Assembly: GCA_019694155.1 (NCBI GenBank)
Contig: JAIBCN010000177.1
Span: forward strand, 1-64,000
Length of the DNA: 64,000 nucleotides
Reading direction: 5' to 3'
Source: Vicinamibacteria bacterium
Lineage (GTDB): Bacteria > Acidobacteriota > Vicinamibacteria > Fen-336 > JAGNNV01
Position numbers and translations under genes: made by a program. Of this stretch, positions 45,192 to 54,494 are shown one piece after another (within the stretch, counting starts at the first letter, position 1; each line of letters begins with the position of its first letter). Below the pieces are notes generated by a model. The model did not search any database. It was not told the origin of the DNA and worked only from the letters and a program-made list of their open reading frames with translations.

Positions 45192-47234
45192 TCAGTTCGC
45201 GAACTGGGGATGGCCGGTTATCGACCTCTCGAACGCTTCTGACTCGGACTCCGGGACGTCGCTCGGGAGGCGGGCGTGGGAGCGTTTCCATCGGCCCAGC
45301 CAGCCGGCGCCCAGGAGGGCGTGCCGAGCCGCGGTCCCCTGCTTGAGGGCGGCGGGGGTGAAGGCGATGGTGCTCTCCGATTTCACGTCGGTAGCCCGGC
45401 CCCTGGCCACGTAGAAGCCGGCCGCCAGCATGGCCGCGCGGGCCGCGGTGGAGGCGGTGTAGGTGAAAACCTCCACGTCGCGATCCTCGCACGCGGCGAA
45501 AAGGCGGCGGAACGACTCGAGCGTCCACGCGAAGCCGTTCGTCCGGCTCGAAAATGGATCGTAGAAGATGAGATCGGGCGGATGCGCGGCGCTTTGCATC
45601 GACTCGCGGAAGTCGCCCCCGACCAGGTTCCAGTGGAGTCGGGGAAACTTCTTCGAGTGCCAGGCTCCCCGCTCGAGCAGGCCGCCGGGGCCGCCGTGGC
45701 GGAGATAGGGGAAGTGCCTGATGTTCTGACACGCGAGGCGCAGCGCGTCGAGGTCGTTCTCGAAGCTGACCATCCGCAGGCCCCGCACCGCTCCGCCTTC
45801 GGCCTCCTCCTGGTAGCAGTGAATGGCGGCGAGGGCGTTCGCGGCCGCTCCAAGGCCCACGTCCCAGATCACGAGGGGTGCTGCCTCATCGGGATTCGCG
45901 TTGCCGGAAAGCCGGACCCGCTCACGCAGCTGCGCCTGCTCGACGTAAAGCGTCCTCGCCTCCTCGATGGGCGAGGTGTGAGCATGCATGGTCTCCCCCG
46001 ACTCGACGTGACGGATGCTGCCGAACCCTCCGGCGGCGACATGCACCTCGTAAGCCCCTCTCTTCATCGGGGGCGCCGGGCGGACCTTGACCTTCGCCAC
46101 GCCGTTGTCGAGGTCGTGTTCGTCGAGGAACTCCCGCCGCTCGGCGTACAGACTCATGAAGGTTCCGTCGAGGATGCTCGCGCGGATGTCGCGCATGAGC
46201 TGGTGATAGAAGTGGATGTTGTGCAGCCCGAGGAGCTGCCACCCGAGAGGCTCGCTCGACTTGGTCAGGTGATGCAGGTAGGCCCGTGAATAGCGGGCGC
46301 AGGTGGGACAGGCGCACTTCGGATCGAGCGGAATGTCGGCGAACTTGTGCACGCCCCGGCGCAGCTGGACGTAGCCGCGCGACGTGAAGACGCCGCCTCT
46401 TTGCGCGAGCTGAGTCGGGATGATGCAGTCGAACATGTCGACGCCGCGGTGCACGGCTTCAAGGATGTCGAGCGGCGTGCCCACGCCCATCAGATAGCGC
46501 GGCTTGTCCCTGGGCATCAGCGCCGCGGTCAGTTCGCACATGTCCTCGCGCTCGGCTTTCGCCTCCCCCACCGCGAGTCCCCCGATGGCGAGACCATCGA
46601 AGGGCAGCCCGGAAAGATGATCCACGCTCTCGCGGCGAAGATCGGGAAAGAGAGCTCCCTGGACGATCCCGAACATCGACTGCGGCGAGTCCCCCCGGGC
46701 CTCGAGGCTCAAAGCGGCCCATCGATGGGTCAGATCGAGGGCGGCGCGCACGGTCTCGCGATCCGCCGTCGAGGGCACGCACTGGTCCAGCACCATCATG
46801 ATGTCGCTGCCGATGGCCATCTGGGTCTCGATGCTGACCTTTGGAGAAAGGAGGATCGTCCTGCCGTCGATGTAGCTCTGGAAGACGGCCCCCTCCTCGG
46901 TGATCGAGCGCGAATGCGGCAGGGAGAAAATCTGGTAGCCGCCCGAGTCGGTGAGGACTGAGCGATCCCAGGTCATGAACTTGTGAATGCCGCCCACGCT
47001 CCTGAAGACCTCGACACCCGGGCGGAGCAGGAGGTGGTAGGTGTTCGCGAGGAGAATCTGCGAGCCGGAGGCGGCGAGAGCCTCGGGAGGCTGGGCTTTC
47101 ACCGAGGCCTGAGTGCCCACCGGCATGAAGAGCGGCGTGAGCACTTCGTTGTGAAGAGTCTTGAAGGTCGCCGCCCGGGCACGGGAGCCGGCCGCCTCGG
47201 CATCGATCCGGAAATTCAGTCGAGAATGAGACAT
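45192..47234 (-). CDS. tRNA-guanine transglycosylase fused to MnmD-like methyltransferase
   Basis: A 680-residue fusion. Residues 1-375 form a bacterial Tgt, which swaps guanine 34 of tRNA for the queuosine precursor: LTDSGGYQIF (94-103), FDCIIPTQLAQRG (268-280) holding the presumed nucleophile D269, and zinc ligands C307, C309, C312 and H338. Residues 450-630 resemble the MnmD/MnmC2 methyltransferase of wobble uridine modification, with an SAM-binding IWDVGLGAAANALA (457-470) and FYDPFSSRTNGFAW (557-570). The start at 47234 was chosen because the sequence upstream is not Tgt-like. The Tgt motif is PTQLAQRG where canonical enzymes have PTRNARNG, so the Tgt half may have an altered specificity. 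Both halves target tRNA position 34. Confidence 0.82.
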   Translation of the reverse strand: MSHSRLNFRIDAEAAGSRARAATFKTLHNEVLTPLFMPVGTQASVKAQPPEALAASGSQILLANTYHLLLRPGVEVFRSVGGIHKFMTWDRSVLTDSGGYQIFSLPHSRSITEEGAVFQSYIDGRTILLSPKVSIETQMAIGSDIMMVLDQCVPSTADRETVRAALDLTHRWAALSLEARGDSPQSMFGIVQGALFPDLRRESVDHLSGLPFDGLAIGGLAVGEAKAEREDMCELTAALMPRDKPRYLMGVGTPLDILEAVHRGVDMFDCIIPTQLAQRGGVFTSRGYVQLRRGVHKFADIPLDPKCACPTCARYSRAYLHHLTKSSEPLGWQLLGLHNIHFYHQLMRDIRASILDGTFMSLYAERREFLDEHDLDNGVAKVKVRPAPPMKRGAYEVHVAAGGFGSIRHVESGETMHAHTSPIEEARTLYVEQAQLRERVRLSGNANPDEAAPLVIWDVGLGAAANALAAIHCYQEEAEGGAVRGLRMVSFENDLDALRLACQNIRHFPYLRHGGPGGLLERGAWHSKKFPRLHWNLVGGDFRESMQSAAHPPDLIFYDPFSSRTNGFAWTLESFRRLFAACEDRDVEVFTYTASTAARAAMLAAGFYVARGRATDVKSESTIAFTPAALKQGTAARHALLGAGWLGRWKRSHARLPSDVPESESEAFERSITGHPQFAN

Positions 47235-47357
47235 TCTGAAGAGAGAAGCATAGTTGGAGGGAGGCGAGGGACCTGTCTGTCTCGCGCCGTGACGCCCCTC
47301 ACTCTCCAGGCACGCCCGTTTCTGCAAACATCCCCCATCCCACTTTCCCGGAGCGTC

Positions 47358-48641
47358 GTGCCTCCTTTCTCGCCGGACCTCGCAACCAACCTGACGCGCC
47401 TCGGCCTCATCGGCCTGCTCCTCGCGGTGAGCCTGGTCGTGGCCGCCCGGTTTCGGCATTTCTGGGGCATCACGCCGCTGGCCGTGATGATGGGCCTCCT
47501 CCAGGCCGTGCAGGTCGCCCTGGCCGTCGGGCTCAGCCTTTCCGCGTTCCCGGGGGTGACCTTCTCCCCCGGGTCGGTGGTGATCTTCCCGGCCACCCTC
47601 TTCGCCATTCTCCTCGTTTACGTCCTGGAGGACGAGATCGAGGCCCGGCGACTCATCTTCGGTTCAGTCTTCTCGAACGTCACCCTCGCGCTGCTCGTCT
47701 TCTTCCTCCAGCCGTTCTTCGAAGGAGGCCCCGCGCTCAATCGGCTTGGCCTGGATGGCGCGGGCGCGGCCCGTCTCGCCCGCCTCGTGGTCATCGGCGC
47801 CGGGCTCATGGCCGTGGACGCGTTCATCCTGGTCAGGGCTTTCGAGTGGTTCGGAGACCGGGTCAGCCGCAACGTGCTCGCCCGTGCCCAGTTCGCGTTG
47901 TGCATTTGCGTCGCCTTCGACGCCATCTGCTTTTCCCTCGTGGCCTTTGCGGGGCGCCCCCGCTTCACCACCATCCTTCTGGTCGACCTCGTGGGGAAGG
48001 TGGCCGCCGCCTCCTTCTATTCGCTGCTGTTCGTGTTTCTCCTCCCCTGGTCGAGAATGACGGGCGACCAGGAGGGCCACTTCCGCGGGCCCGGCCCCGG
48101 GTCCATCACCTTCAAGGACCGCTTCCAGGACCTCCAGAAGGTGGCGGTGCGCGACGCCCTGACCGGCGTCTTCAATCGCGCCTATTTCGACCACGAGCTC
48201 CGCGCGCAGACCGAGCGCGTCCTCCTCCGGGAGGAGCGGCTCCTCCTGGTCCTGATCGACCTCGACTCGTTCAAGCGCATCAACGACACCTGGGGACACC
48301 CGGCCGGCGATCGCGTCCTCTCGCTTTTCGGTGAGGCCTTGCGCGCGGTGGCCCGCCAGAACGACACCGTGTGCCGCTACGGCGGCGAAGAGTTCGCGAT
48401 CCTCATCGCGGGCGGGCCCTCGATCGCACCCGTCCTGTTCGACCGGACGAACGACGAAGTATCCCGCCTGTGGAACTCCGCCGAGCCTCCCTTCCCGTTT
48501 CCGGCGCCCCGCTGCTCGATGGGCGCCGCGAGCGTTCCCGACGACGCGAGGAGCGCCTCCGAACTGCTGGCAGCGGCCGATCGCCGTCTCTACGCGTCGA
48601 AGCGCGCCGGCGGCGATCGACTGACCATCGGCGACTCCTAG
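47358..48641 (+). CDS. Membrane-bound diguanylate cyclase (GGDEF)
   Basis: A 427-residue protein with about six membrane helices (10-230) and a C-terminal GGDEF domain (265-425). The cyclase block has DALTGVFNRAYF (266-277), the active-site GGEEF (342-346) and an inhibitory RxxD site (R333-D336), so it probably makes cyclic di-GMP and is feedback inhibited. The membrane part around IFPATLFAILLVYVLEDEIEA (76-96, in part) loosely recalls the VUT/queuosine-precursor transporter family. The start is a GTG at 47358 after CCGGAG. It is divergent from the Tgt fusion across 123 bases. Confidence 0.82.
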   Translation: MPPFSPDLATNLTRLGLIGLLLAVSLVVAARFRHFWGITPLAVMMGLLQAVQVALAVGLSLSAFPGVTFSPGSVVIFPATLFAILLVYVLEDEIEARRLIFGSVFSNVTLALLVFFLQPFFEGGPALNRLGLDGAGAARLARLVVIGAGLMAVDAFILVRAFEWFGDRVSRNVLARAQFALCICVAFDAICFSLVAFAGRPRFTTILLVDLVGKVAAASFYSLLFVFLLPWSRMTGDQEGHFRGPGPGSITFKDRFQDLQKVAVRDALTGVFNRAYFDHELRAQTERVLLREERLLLVLIDLDSFKRINDTWGHPAGDRVLSLFGEALRAVARQNDTVCRYGGEEFAILIAGGPSIAPVLFDRTNDEVSRLWNSAEPPFPFPAPRCSMGAASVPDDARSASELLAAADRRLYASKRAGGDRLTIGDS

Positions 48642-48682
48642 AGGCGGACGAGGGCGGCTTCGCCCGTACTAATATCCCCGGC

Positions 48683-51319
48683 GTGAAAACACCCTCGCGC
48701 CTTCTCCCCGCTTCGCTCGCCTTCACCGTTCTCCTTCAAGGCCTCTCGGCCTTCCCCGCCATGGCCCAGACCGCGGCCCTGGCGTCGCCGGAGAAGTTCT
48801 TCGGACACCCGATGGGGGCCGACCGGAAGCTGGAGAACTGGGACAAGCTGCTCGAGTACTACCAGCTGCTGGCGAAGAGTTCGAATCGGATGAAGCTCGT
48901 CGAGCTCGGCAAGTCCAGCGAGGGCCGGCCCTTCATCGCCCTCTTCATCTCGTCGCCCGCGAACCTCGCGAAACTCGAGCAGTACCGGCAGATGAACGCG
49001 AGGCTCGCGGATCCGCGAGGCCTTGCCGAGGCCGATGTGAAGAAGATCGTGGCCGAGGGGAAGGCCGTCACCATCCAGAGCTTCGCCCTGCACTCGAGCG
49101 AAGTGGCGGCCTCGCAGACGGCGGCGGAATTCGTCTACGACTCGCTCAGCCGCAGCGACGAGGAGGCGATGCGCATGCTCGACAACGTGATCAGCATCGT
49201 CCTGCCCTCGATCAACCCCGACGGCACGCAGATGATCGCGGACTGGTACATGAAGTACGTGGGCACGCCCAACGAGGCCTCGGGCCTGCCCTGGCTGTAT
49301 CAGAAGTACGCGGGCCACGACAACAACCGCGACGGGTTCGCCCTGAACCTGGTCGAGTCCCAGCACATCGGCAAGCTCATGTACCGCGACTGGGTGCCCC
49401 AGGCCTACATGGATCATCACCAGATGGGCAGCAGCAACGCGCGCCTCTTCATCCCGCCGTACGCGGAGCCCCTGCGGCCCGACGGCGACCCCATCGTGTG
49501 GCGCGAGATCAACTGGTACGGCGGTGAGATGGGCACGAAGCTCGAAGCCGCGGGCAAGACCGGTGTGATCGGCAACGCGATCTATTCGGGCTGGGGCCAC
49601 ATGGGGTTCCACTGGATCACCCCCTTCCACAACATCGCGGGCATGCTCGCGGAGTCCGCAAGCGCCCGCCTAGCGACCCCCATGTTCATGCATCCCGACC
49701 AGCTCCGGGGCGGGCCGCGCAACCTTCCCGAGTACGAGCCGCAGGTCAACATGCCGAGCCTCTGGCCGGGCGGCTGGTGGCGCGTGCGCGACATCGTCGA
49801 GCAGCAGAAGATCGTGGCCTGGTCGGTGGTGGACCTGGCCGCGCGCAACCGAGAGACCGTCCTTTGGAACATGTACCTGAAAGCGTCCCGCCAGACCGAG
49901 CGCGGCCTCACCGGGCCGGTGAAGGCCTACGCCATCGCCGCGGCGCAGCACGACCCGCTCACCGCGAAGAAGCTCGTGAACATGCTTCTCGACTCGGGCG
50001 TCGAGGTGCACCAGGCGAAGTCGCAGTTCGTGGCCGATGGTCGCTTCTACGGCCCCGGCTCGTTCGTGGTCACCATGGCTCAGCCGAAGCAGGGCCTCGT
50101 CCGCTGGATGCTCGGCCGCACCTTCTACCCTGACAATTCCTACACCCGCGACGCCCAGGGCAATCCCATCCGGCCGTACGACATGTCCACCGACACTTTC
50201 GGGGAGTTCATGGGCGTGCGGGCCGATCCGGTGGGCGAAAGGATCGCCGCGGACCTGGTGAAGCTCACGGCGAAGGTCCCGCTTTCCGGGACGGCGGCCT
50301 CGAGCGCGCCCTCGGGCTACGTGATCGACGGGCGCCTCAACGACTCCTACCGCGCGGTGAATCTGCTCCTCGACAAGGGCGTCGCCATTCGTCGCGCCTC
50401 CATGGCCAGTGCGGACGGCGGCGTGCGGGCGGGCGACTTCCTCGTGGCATCGGGCGACGTCTCCGGGATCGCAAAGCAGACTGGCGTCGACTTCGCGGCT
50501 CTCAAGTCTCCGGTGACCGCCGGCGCTTACGAGATCCGCAAGCCGCGCATCGCCATGTACCAGCGCTACGGCGGAGGGAACATGGACGAGGGCTGGACCC
50601 GGCTCCTTTTCGAACAGTTCAACGTGCCGAGCAAGCCGCTCATGGACGCCGAGCTCAAGGGCGGCGGCCTCGAGACGAAGTACGACGTCATCATCCTGCC
50701 TGCGGACTCGGTGGCGGCCATGACCGGGGAGCGCCCGGCTGCGGGCGCGGGCCGCGGAGGTGGCGGCGAGGGTTTTGGCGGCGGCCCCGACAACACGCCC
50801 GCCGAATACAAGAGCGGGTTCGGGGCGGATGGAGTGAAGGCCCTGCAGACCTTCGTGCAGAAGGGCGGGACTCTGGTCGCATTCGCCCAGGCCGGCGATC
50901 TGCCGATTCAGCGCTTCGGCCTTCCCCTGCGCAACGTCGTCGCGGGCCTTCCGTCGAAGGAGTTCTGGTCACCCGGATCGACTCTGCGCGTGCACTTCAA
51001 TAACTCGAACCCGCTCGCCTATGGCATGCCGGACGACGGCCTGGCTCTCTTCCTCGCGGGAAGCCAGGTGTACGAGGTGACCTCGACCGATACGAGCCAG
51101 GACGTCGAGATCCTCTCGACCTACGTCGACCGAGACATCCTCCAGAGCGGCTGGCTCCTCGGCGAACAGGTCATCGCGAAGAAGGCGGCCGCGGTCTCGG
51201 TGAAGTACGGCGCAGGCAAGGTGGTGCTTCTGGGCTTCCGAGTTCAGAACCGAGCCCAGACCCACGGCACCTACAAGCTCCTCTTCAACGCCCTCCTCAA
51301 CGGCCCGCCAGCGCACTGA
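48683..51319 (+). CDS. Secreted M14-type metallopeptidase with C-terminal amidotransferase-like domain
   Basis: An 878-residue exported protein. The signal peptide covers about 1-29. The M14 zinc carboxypeptidase domain (about 30-400) has the zinc ligands H137 and E140 (HSSE), a DNNRDGF motif (213-219), a histidine pair at 245-246 (DHHQMGSS) and a glutamate in AGMLAESAS (E324) that fits the catalytic base. The C-terminal part (about 620-878) has the strand-rich look of a class I glutamine amidotransferase or ThuA-like fold, interrupted by a glycine-rich linker (AGAGRGGGGEGFGGGPDN). The start is a GTG at 48683 with no ribosome site but a TAATAT seven bases upstream, so the message may be leaderless. 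Confidence 0.8.
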   Translation: MKTPSRLLPASLAFTVLLQGLSAFPAMAQTAALASPEKFFGHPMGADRKLENWDKLLEYYQLLAKSSNRMKLVELGKSSEGRPFIALFISSPANLAKLEQYRQMNARLADPRGLAEADVKKIVAEGKAVTIQSFALHSSEVAASQTAAEFVYDSLSRSDEEAMRMLDNVISIVLPSINPDGTQMIADWYMKYVGTPNEASGLPWLYQKYAGHDNNRDGFALNLVESQHIGKLMYRDWVPQAYMDHHQMGSSNARLFIPPYAEPLRPDGDPIVWREINWYGGEMGTKLEAAGKTGVIGNAIYSGWGHMGFHWITPFHNIAGMLAESASARLATPMFMHPDQLRGGPRNLPEYEPQVNMPSLWPGGWWRVRDIVEQQKIVAWSVVDLAARNRETVLWNMYLKASRQTERGLTGPVKAYAIAAAQHDPLTAKKLVNMLLDSGVEVHQAKSQFVADGRFYGPGSFVVTMAQPKQGLVRWMLGRTFYPDNSYTRDAQGNPIRPYDMSTDTFGEFMGVRADPVGERIAADLVKLTAKVPLSGTAASSAPSGYVIDGRLNDSYRAVNLLLDKGVAIRRASMASADGGVRAGDFLVASGDVSGIAKQTGVDFAALKSPVTAGAYEIRKPRIAMYQRYGGGNMDEGWTRLLFEQFNVPSKPLMDAELKGGGLETKYDVIILPADSVAAMTGERPAAGAGRGGGGEGFGGGPDNTPAEYKSGFGADGVKALQTFVQKGGTLVAFAQAGDLPIQRFGLPLRNVVAGLPSKEFWSPGSTLRVHFNNSNPLAYGMPDDGLALFLAGSQVYEVTSTDTSQDVEILSTYVDRDILQSGWLLGEQVIAKKAAAVSVKYGAGKVVLLGFRVQNRAQTHGTYKLLFNALLNGPPAH

Positions 51320-51332
51320 GGTGGCGCATGCG

Positions 51333-51350
51333 GGCCGTCGCCAGACGGCC
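51333..51350. terminator. Stem-loop after the M14 gene
   Basis: GGCCGTC and GACGGCC pair perfectly across a four-base loop, 13 bases after the stop. No T-run follows, so this may terminate or stabilise the mRNA. Confidence 0.45.
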
Positions 51351-51361
51351 GACCACTAAGA

Positions 51362-51882
51362 CGTCATTGCGAGCGCGGCACGGCCTTCGGACGTGACGAA
51401 TGGGAGAGACCGACCGCCGTCATTGCGAGGCCCCGCTCCGTTTCGTGGCGCGCCGAAGCAATCTCGCGGGCTTGGTAGCGGGGGCCCGCGGGGGCGAACG
51501 CCGAGATGGGCTCGCGGCACCAGGACCGGCTTCGTGGCCCTAGGCCAGGCTGCGCGCCGCGTCGCCACTGGAATACCGGAACGATGGAATCGTGTGGCTC
51601 CTTGCTCGCCTCGGGCCGGCGCGAAGCCTGGCCTTGGGCCACGCGAACTTCACCGACGGAGTGCGGCGACTCGCGCGGCACGTCCCGGTCGCCTGCGACC
51701 CACCTCGGCGCCCGGCCCCCGCTCCGTCTCTGGGTCCAGGAGCTGCTTTCGAGAAACCGCCTGAAATGGGGCGTGTTCGCATGGGTTTCTCAGCAGCTCA
51801 TCACGCCCTGGGGACCTGAGATTGGGGACGAACCCGGTGATCATTGCGAGGAGCCCATCGAATGGTGGGGCGACGAAACAAC
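51362..51882. repeat. Intergenic TCATTGCGAG repeat cluster
   Basis: The sequence CGTCATTGCGAG occurs at 51362-51373 and 51418-51429; a third copy, TCATTGCGAG, is at 51841-51850. The second is completed by GAAGCAATCTCG at 51455-51466 and the third by a degenerate GACGAAACAA near 51871. The TTGCGAG...GAAGCAATCTC pattern is that of a short palindromic repeat scattered in many bacterial genomes. The 643-base gap between the M14 and TPR-like genes holds these repeats, the stem-loop above and no open frame I believe. Confidence 0.6.
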
Positions 51883-51962
51883 GCCGCCCGCAACCACCAA
51901 CGCCACTCCGGATTGCATTCCAGCCGGCAGTGTCCGAGACTCCCATCGGTGGAGGCTGGCGG

Positions 51963-54479
51963 ATGAACAAGAAGCGTGTCGTCTTCCTGGTGGCCTTGTT
52001 GCTCGCGGCGGTTGGCGGGCTCAAGTACAACGAAATGCGGGCGGAGGAGGCGCGGCAGGCGCAGGAGAGATTGGCGAAGGCCATCGTCCTGCCCCCCAAG
52101 CCGCCTCGCAACTGGCGATGGGCCGGCGAGCCCGAGTGGGTGGTTCACCAGGTCGTGCGGGAGATGGTCTCATGGAGCCTGGACGAGACGACCGCGGTCC
52201 CGACTCTGGCCGTTCGTCGCGATCCCGATTCGAAGGGCCCCGGCGTCTTCGAGATTTCCCTGGGTGGCACGGGCGCTCGCGCCATCGTGGTGCGTCCGCA
52301 GACGCATGTGTGGGATCCGGCCGCGTATGTGGAGGTCGCAGCCAGCCTACTCGGCGATGGCCCCCGAGAATCCGGACCGCCGATTCCGGGATTGAGCGAG
52401 TTGTTGTTGTCATCCGATACCGCGTCTCTCCTGAAGGCCGATGGCCTCCTGTTCGCCGCCCTGATCGCGCGCCCCCGTGATGCCCGCCTGCATGAGCAGG
52501 CCGCGCTCCTCTGGGCCGCGCACGCGATGCGGAATTCGGCCGACTGGCGCGTGAACCCCAGGCCCTTTCTCAACGGCGTGGCCGCGCATCTGGCCATGGC
52601 TCGCGCCTTGTCCCCGGGCACGGCGCCCGGGACCGACGCGGAGATCGCGGGCATCGTGATCGATGTGGTGGTGATGCGACAGACCGACGCGATGCAACGG
52701 ATCGATGCCCTGGCGAAGCGCGCCGATGCAGACGCGGCCAGAGCATGGACGAACGCACTGCGAGTCCGGGTCACCCTCGATCCAAGACGGGAATCCAACC
52801 GTCCTCCCCGGACCCGCATCGAGAAGCTGGAGTATCTGAATGCCATTTCGCGGAGCCAACGGTTCTGCAGCGTCATCGCCCCGACCGCCGGGGCCTGGGG
52901 ACTCCGTCGAAGCGCAGACTGGGCACGCGATTCGCTCAGCTGCGTCGACGAGGAATACCTTGCCGCCGTCGGCAATCCTCTGGAACTGCAAGCCTTCGAC
53001 GCGATGGAGCTCGCCGGCGTTCAAGGAGACTCGGCGGAAGAGGGAATCAAGGCCCTCGCCGACATCTCGAGGGCGGCCACTCACCAGCCGGGCAGACCCT
53101 CCGCGATTGTTCCCGTCGAGTTTCGCGCGGAGGCAGGGCTCCGTCATGTGGGCCATGCGTACCAGGCGATCTACGCGGGCGTCCTCAGCAAGTCCCTGGA
53201 AGGGGCGGCGAAGCGGTTCAGTGAGTGGGCGGCGCCGCTGCGGAGCCTCCTCCCGGAGGCCCCTCTTCTCGAGCTCGCGCAGGATCGGGCAGACACGGAC
53301 CCGACGCGCTCCATCGAGAACCGGGACTACGTGCGGGCACCCCCCGACACGTGCGCGAGGGTCGGGAAGCTCCTGACCGACCGGCCAGACCTGCTCCTGT
53401 ACAACGACTGGCTGCGTCTGCAGGCCTGCATCGGAGATCCATCCCTGAAGAGCGCGGGGCGCAACGGCTGGGATTTCGTCGCGGTGCCCGGGACCGGGCT
53501 CATCACCGTGGGCCCGTGGAGCGTCGGCGCCGGCGAGAAGGAGCCGGAATACGAGGCCGCCCTCGCCCGCGCGCCGTGGGCCCCCTCCAGCCTGGGCCTC
53601 CTCCTCCGGCGGCATGCGAAGGACAAGGTCTTCCCCACGACCGCAGAGTTGCTCGAGGCCTATGGCCGGGTCCTGGACTACAACACCAGCATCATGTCTT
53701 ACGTCCTCAACCAGGCCGACGATCCCGACCTCGTTGAACGGCTGGCCAAACAGGTCTGCGCCGCCGACGCCGACGCTTGCGGTCTCGCCGGGTGGCGGCT
53801 CGCCGAATCGGGGCGCCTCGAGGCCGCCCTTCCCCTGGGCGCTCGGGCCGTGGCACAAGCGCGAAACCCGATCGCCCTCTCCCAGGGAGTCAGCTGGTAC
53901 GTGTCGGCGCTCCAGGAGCGGGGCCGTGTCGCCGAGGCCATGCGCATCGCGGGACGGATGGCGGAGGTGTATTCCTCGGCCGGACTCACCATGCTGGGCA
54001 AGGCCTACGAGCGGATGGGGCAGTTCAAAGAGGCGGCCGAGACCTATCGGCTCATCACCGAGCGATATGCGACTTCAGAGGTCGAGGACGCCTTCTACGT
54101 GCGACACGCCCAGCGCTACGGTCCGGCTCCCTTCGAAGAGGAAACCGCGGCGGCGCTCGGGCGTCTGTTCCCCAAAGGCCTCCGCAAGATCTCGATCGAG
54201 CAGGCCGCGCAGGCGACCCAACCTTTGAGTCTCAACTTCCGGGGCGTCCTGACGAATCGCCTGCGCGCCCTCGGCCTGTCGCACCGCGACTCGTTCCTTG
54301 CCGTGGACGGATTCGTCGTCGAAACGCCCGAGCAGTATGGCGTCGTCCTGACCTTCGTCGACGAACCGAAGGTCGTCTACCTGGTGAGGCGAAAGGATGG
54401 CCGGGTGGAAGAGATCAGCGCCGAGACCTACCGCCCCCACTATGGCGTCGTGGTGAAGCGGAGGATGGCGACGGACTGA
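51963..54479 (+). CDS. Large TPR-like secreted or membrane-anchored protein
   Basis: An 838-residue protein that I do not recognise as a named family. It starts at an ATG seven bases after GGAGG; the longer upstream frame overlaps the intergenic repeats. A hydrophobic segment (VVFLVALLLAAVGGLKY, about 6-22) is a signal anchor, after which the bulk would lie outside the cytoplasm. The remainder is mostly helical with tetratricopeptide-like repeats, clearest near residues 660-720 (LTMLGKAYERMGQFKEAAET and preceding helices). Several cysteines (for example CSV, SCVDEE, QVCAADADACG) could form disulfides. No catalytic motif is visible. Confidence 0.6.
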   Translation: MNKKRVVFLVALLLAAVGGLKYNEMRAEEARQAQERLAKAIVLPPKPPRNWRWAGEPEWVVHQVVREMVSWSLDETTAVPTLAVRRDPDSKGPGVFEISLGGTGARAIVVRPQTHVWDPAAYVEVAASLLGDGPRESGPPIPGLSELLLSSDTASLLKADGLLFAALIARPRDARLHEQAALLWAAHAMRNSADWRVNPRPFLNGVAAHLAMARALSPGTAPGTDAEIAGIVIDVVVMRQTDAMQRIDALAKRADADAARAWTNALRVRVTLDPRRESNRPPRTRIEKLEYLNAISRSQRFCSVIAPTAGAWGLRRSADWARDSLSCVDEEYLAAVGNPLELQAFDAMELAGVQGDSAEEGIKALADISRAATHQPGRPSAIVPVEFRAEAGLRHVGHAYQAIYAGVLSKSLEGAAKRFSEWAAPLRSLLPEAPLLELAQDRADTDPTRSIENRDYVRAPPDTCARVGKLLTDRPDLLLYNDWLRLQACIGDPSLKSAGRNGWDFVAVPGTGLITVGPWSVGAGEKEPEYEAALARAPWAPSSLGLLLRRHAKDKVFPTTAELLEAYGRVLDYNTSIMSYVLNQADDPDLVERLAKQVCAADADACGLAGWRLAESGRLEAALPLGARAVAQARNPIALSQGVSWYVSALQERGRVAEAMRIAGRMAEVYSSAGLTMLGKAYERMGQFKEAAETYRLITERYATSEVEDAFYVRHAQRYGPAPFEEETAAALGRLFPKGLRKISIEQAAQATQPLSLNFRGVLTNRLRALGLSHRDSFLAVDGFVVETPEQYGVVLTFVDEPKVVYLVRRKDGRVEEISAETYRPHYGVVVKRRMATD

Positions 54480-54494
54480 TCCTCGCCCCCCGGC

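Noticed and set aside
51393-51764. 123-codon frame in the large intergenic gap
   Set aside because: It covers the palindromic repeats, is arginine- and proline-rich without a hydrophobic core, and has no ribosome site.
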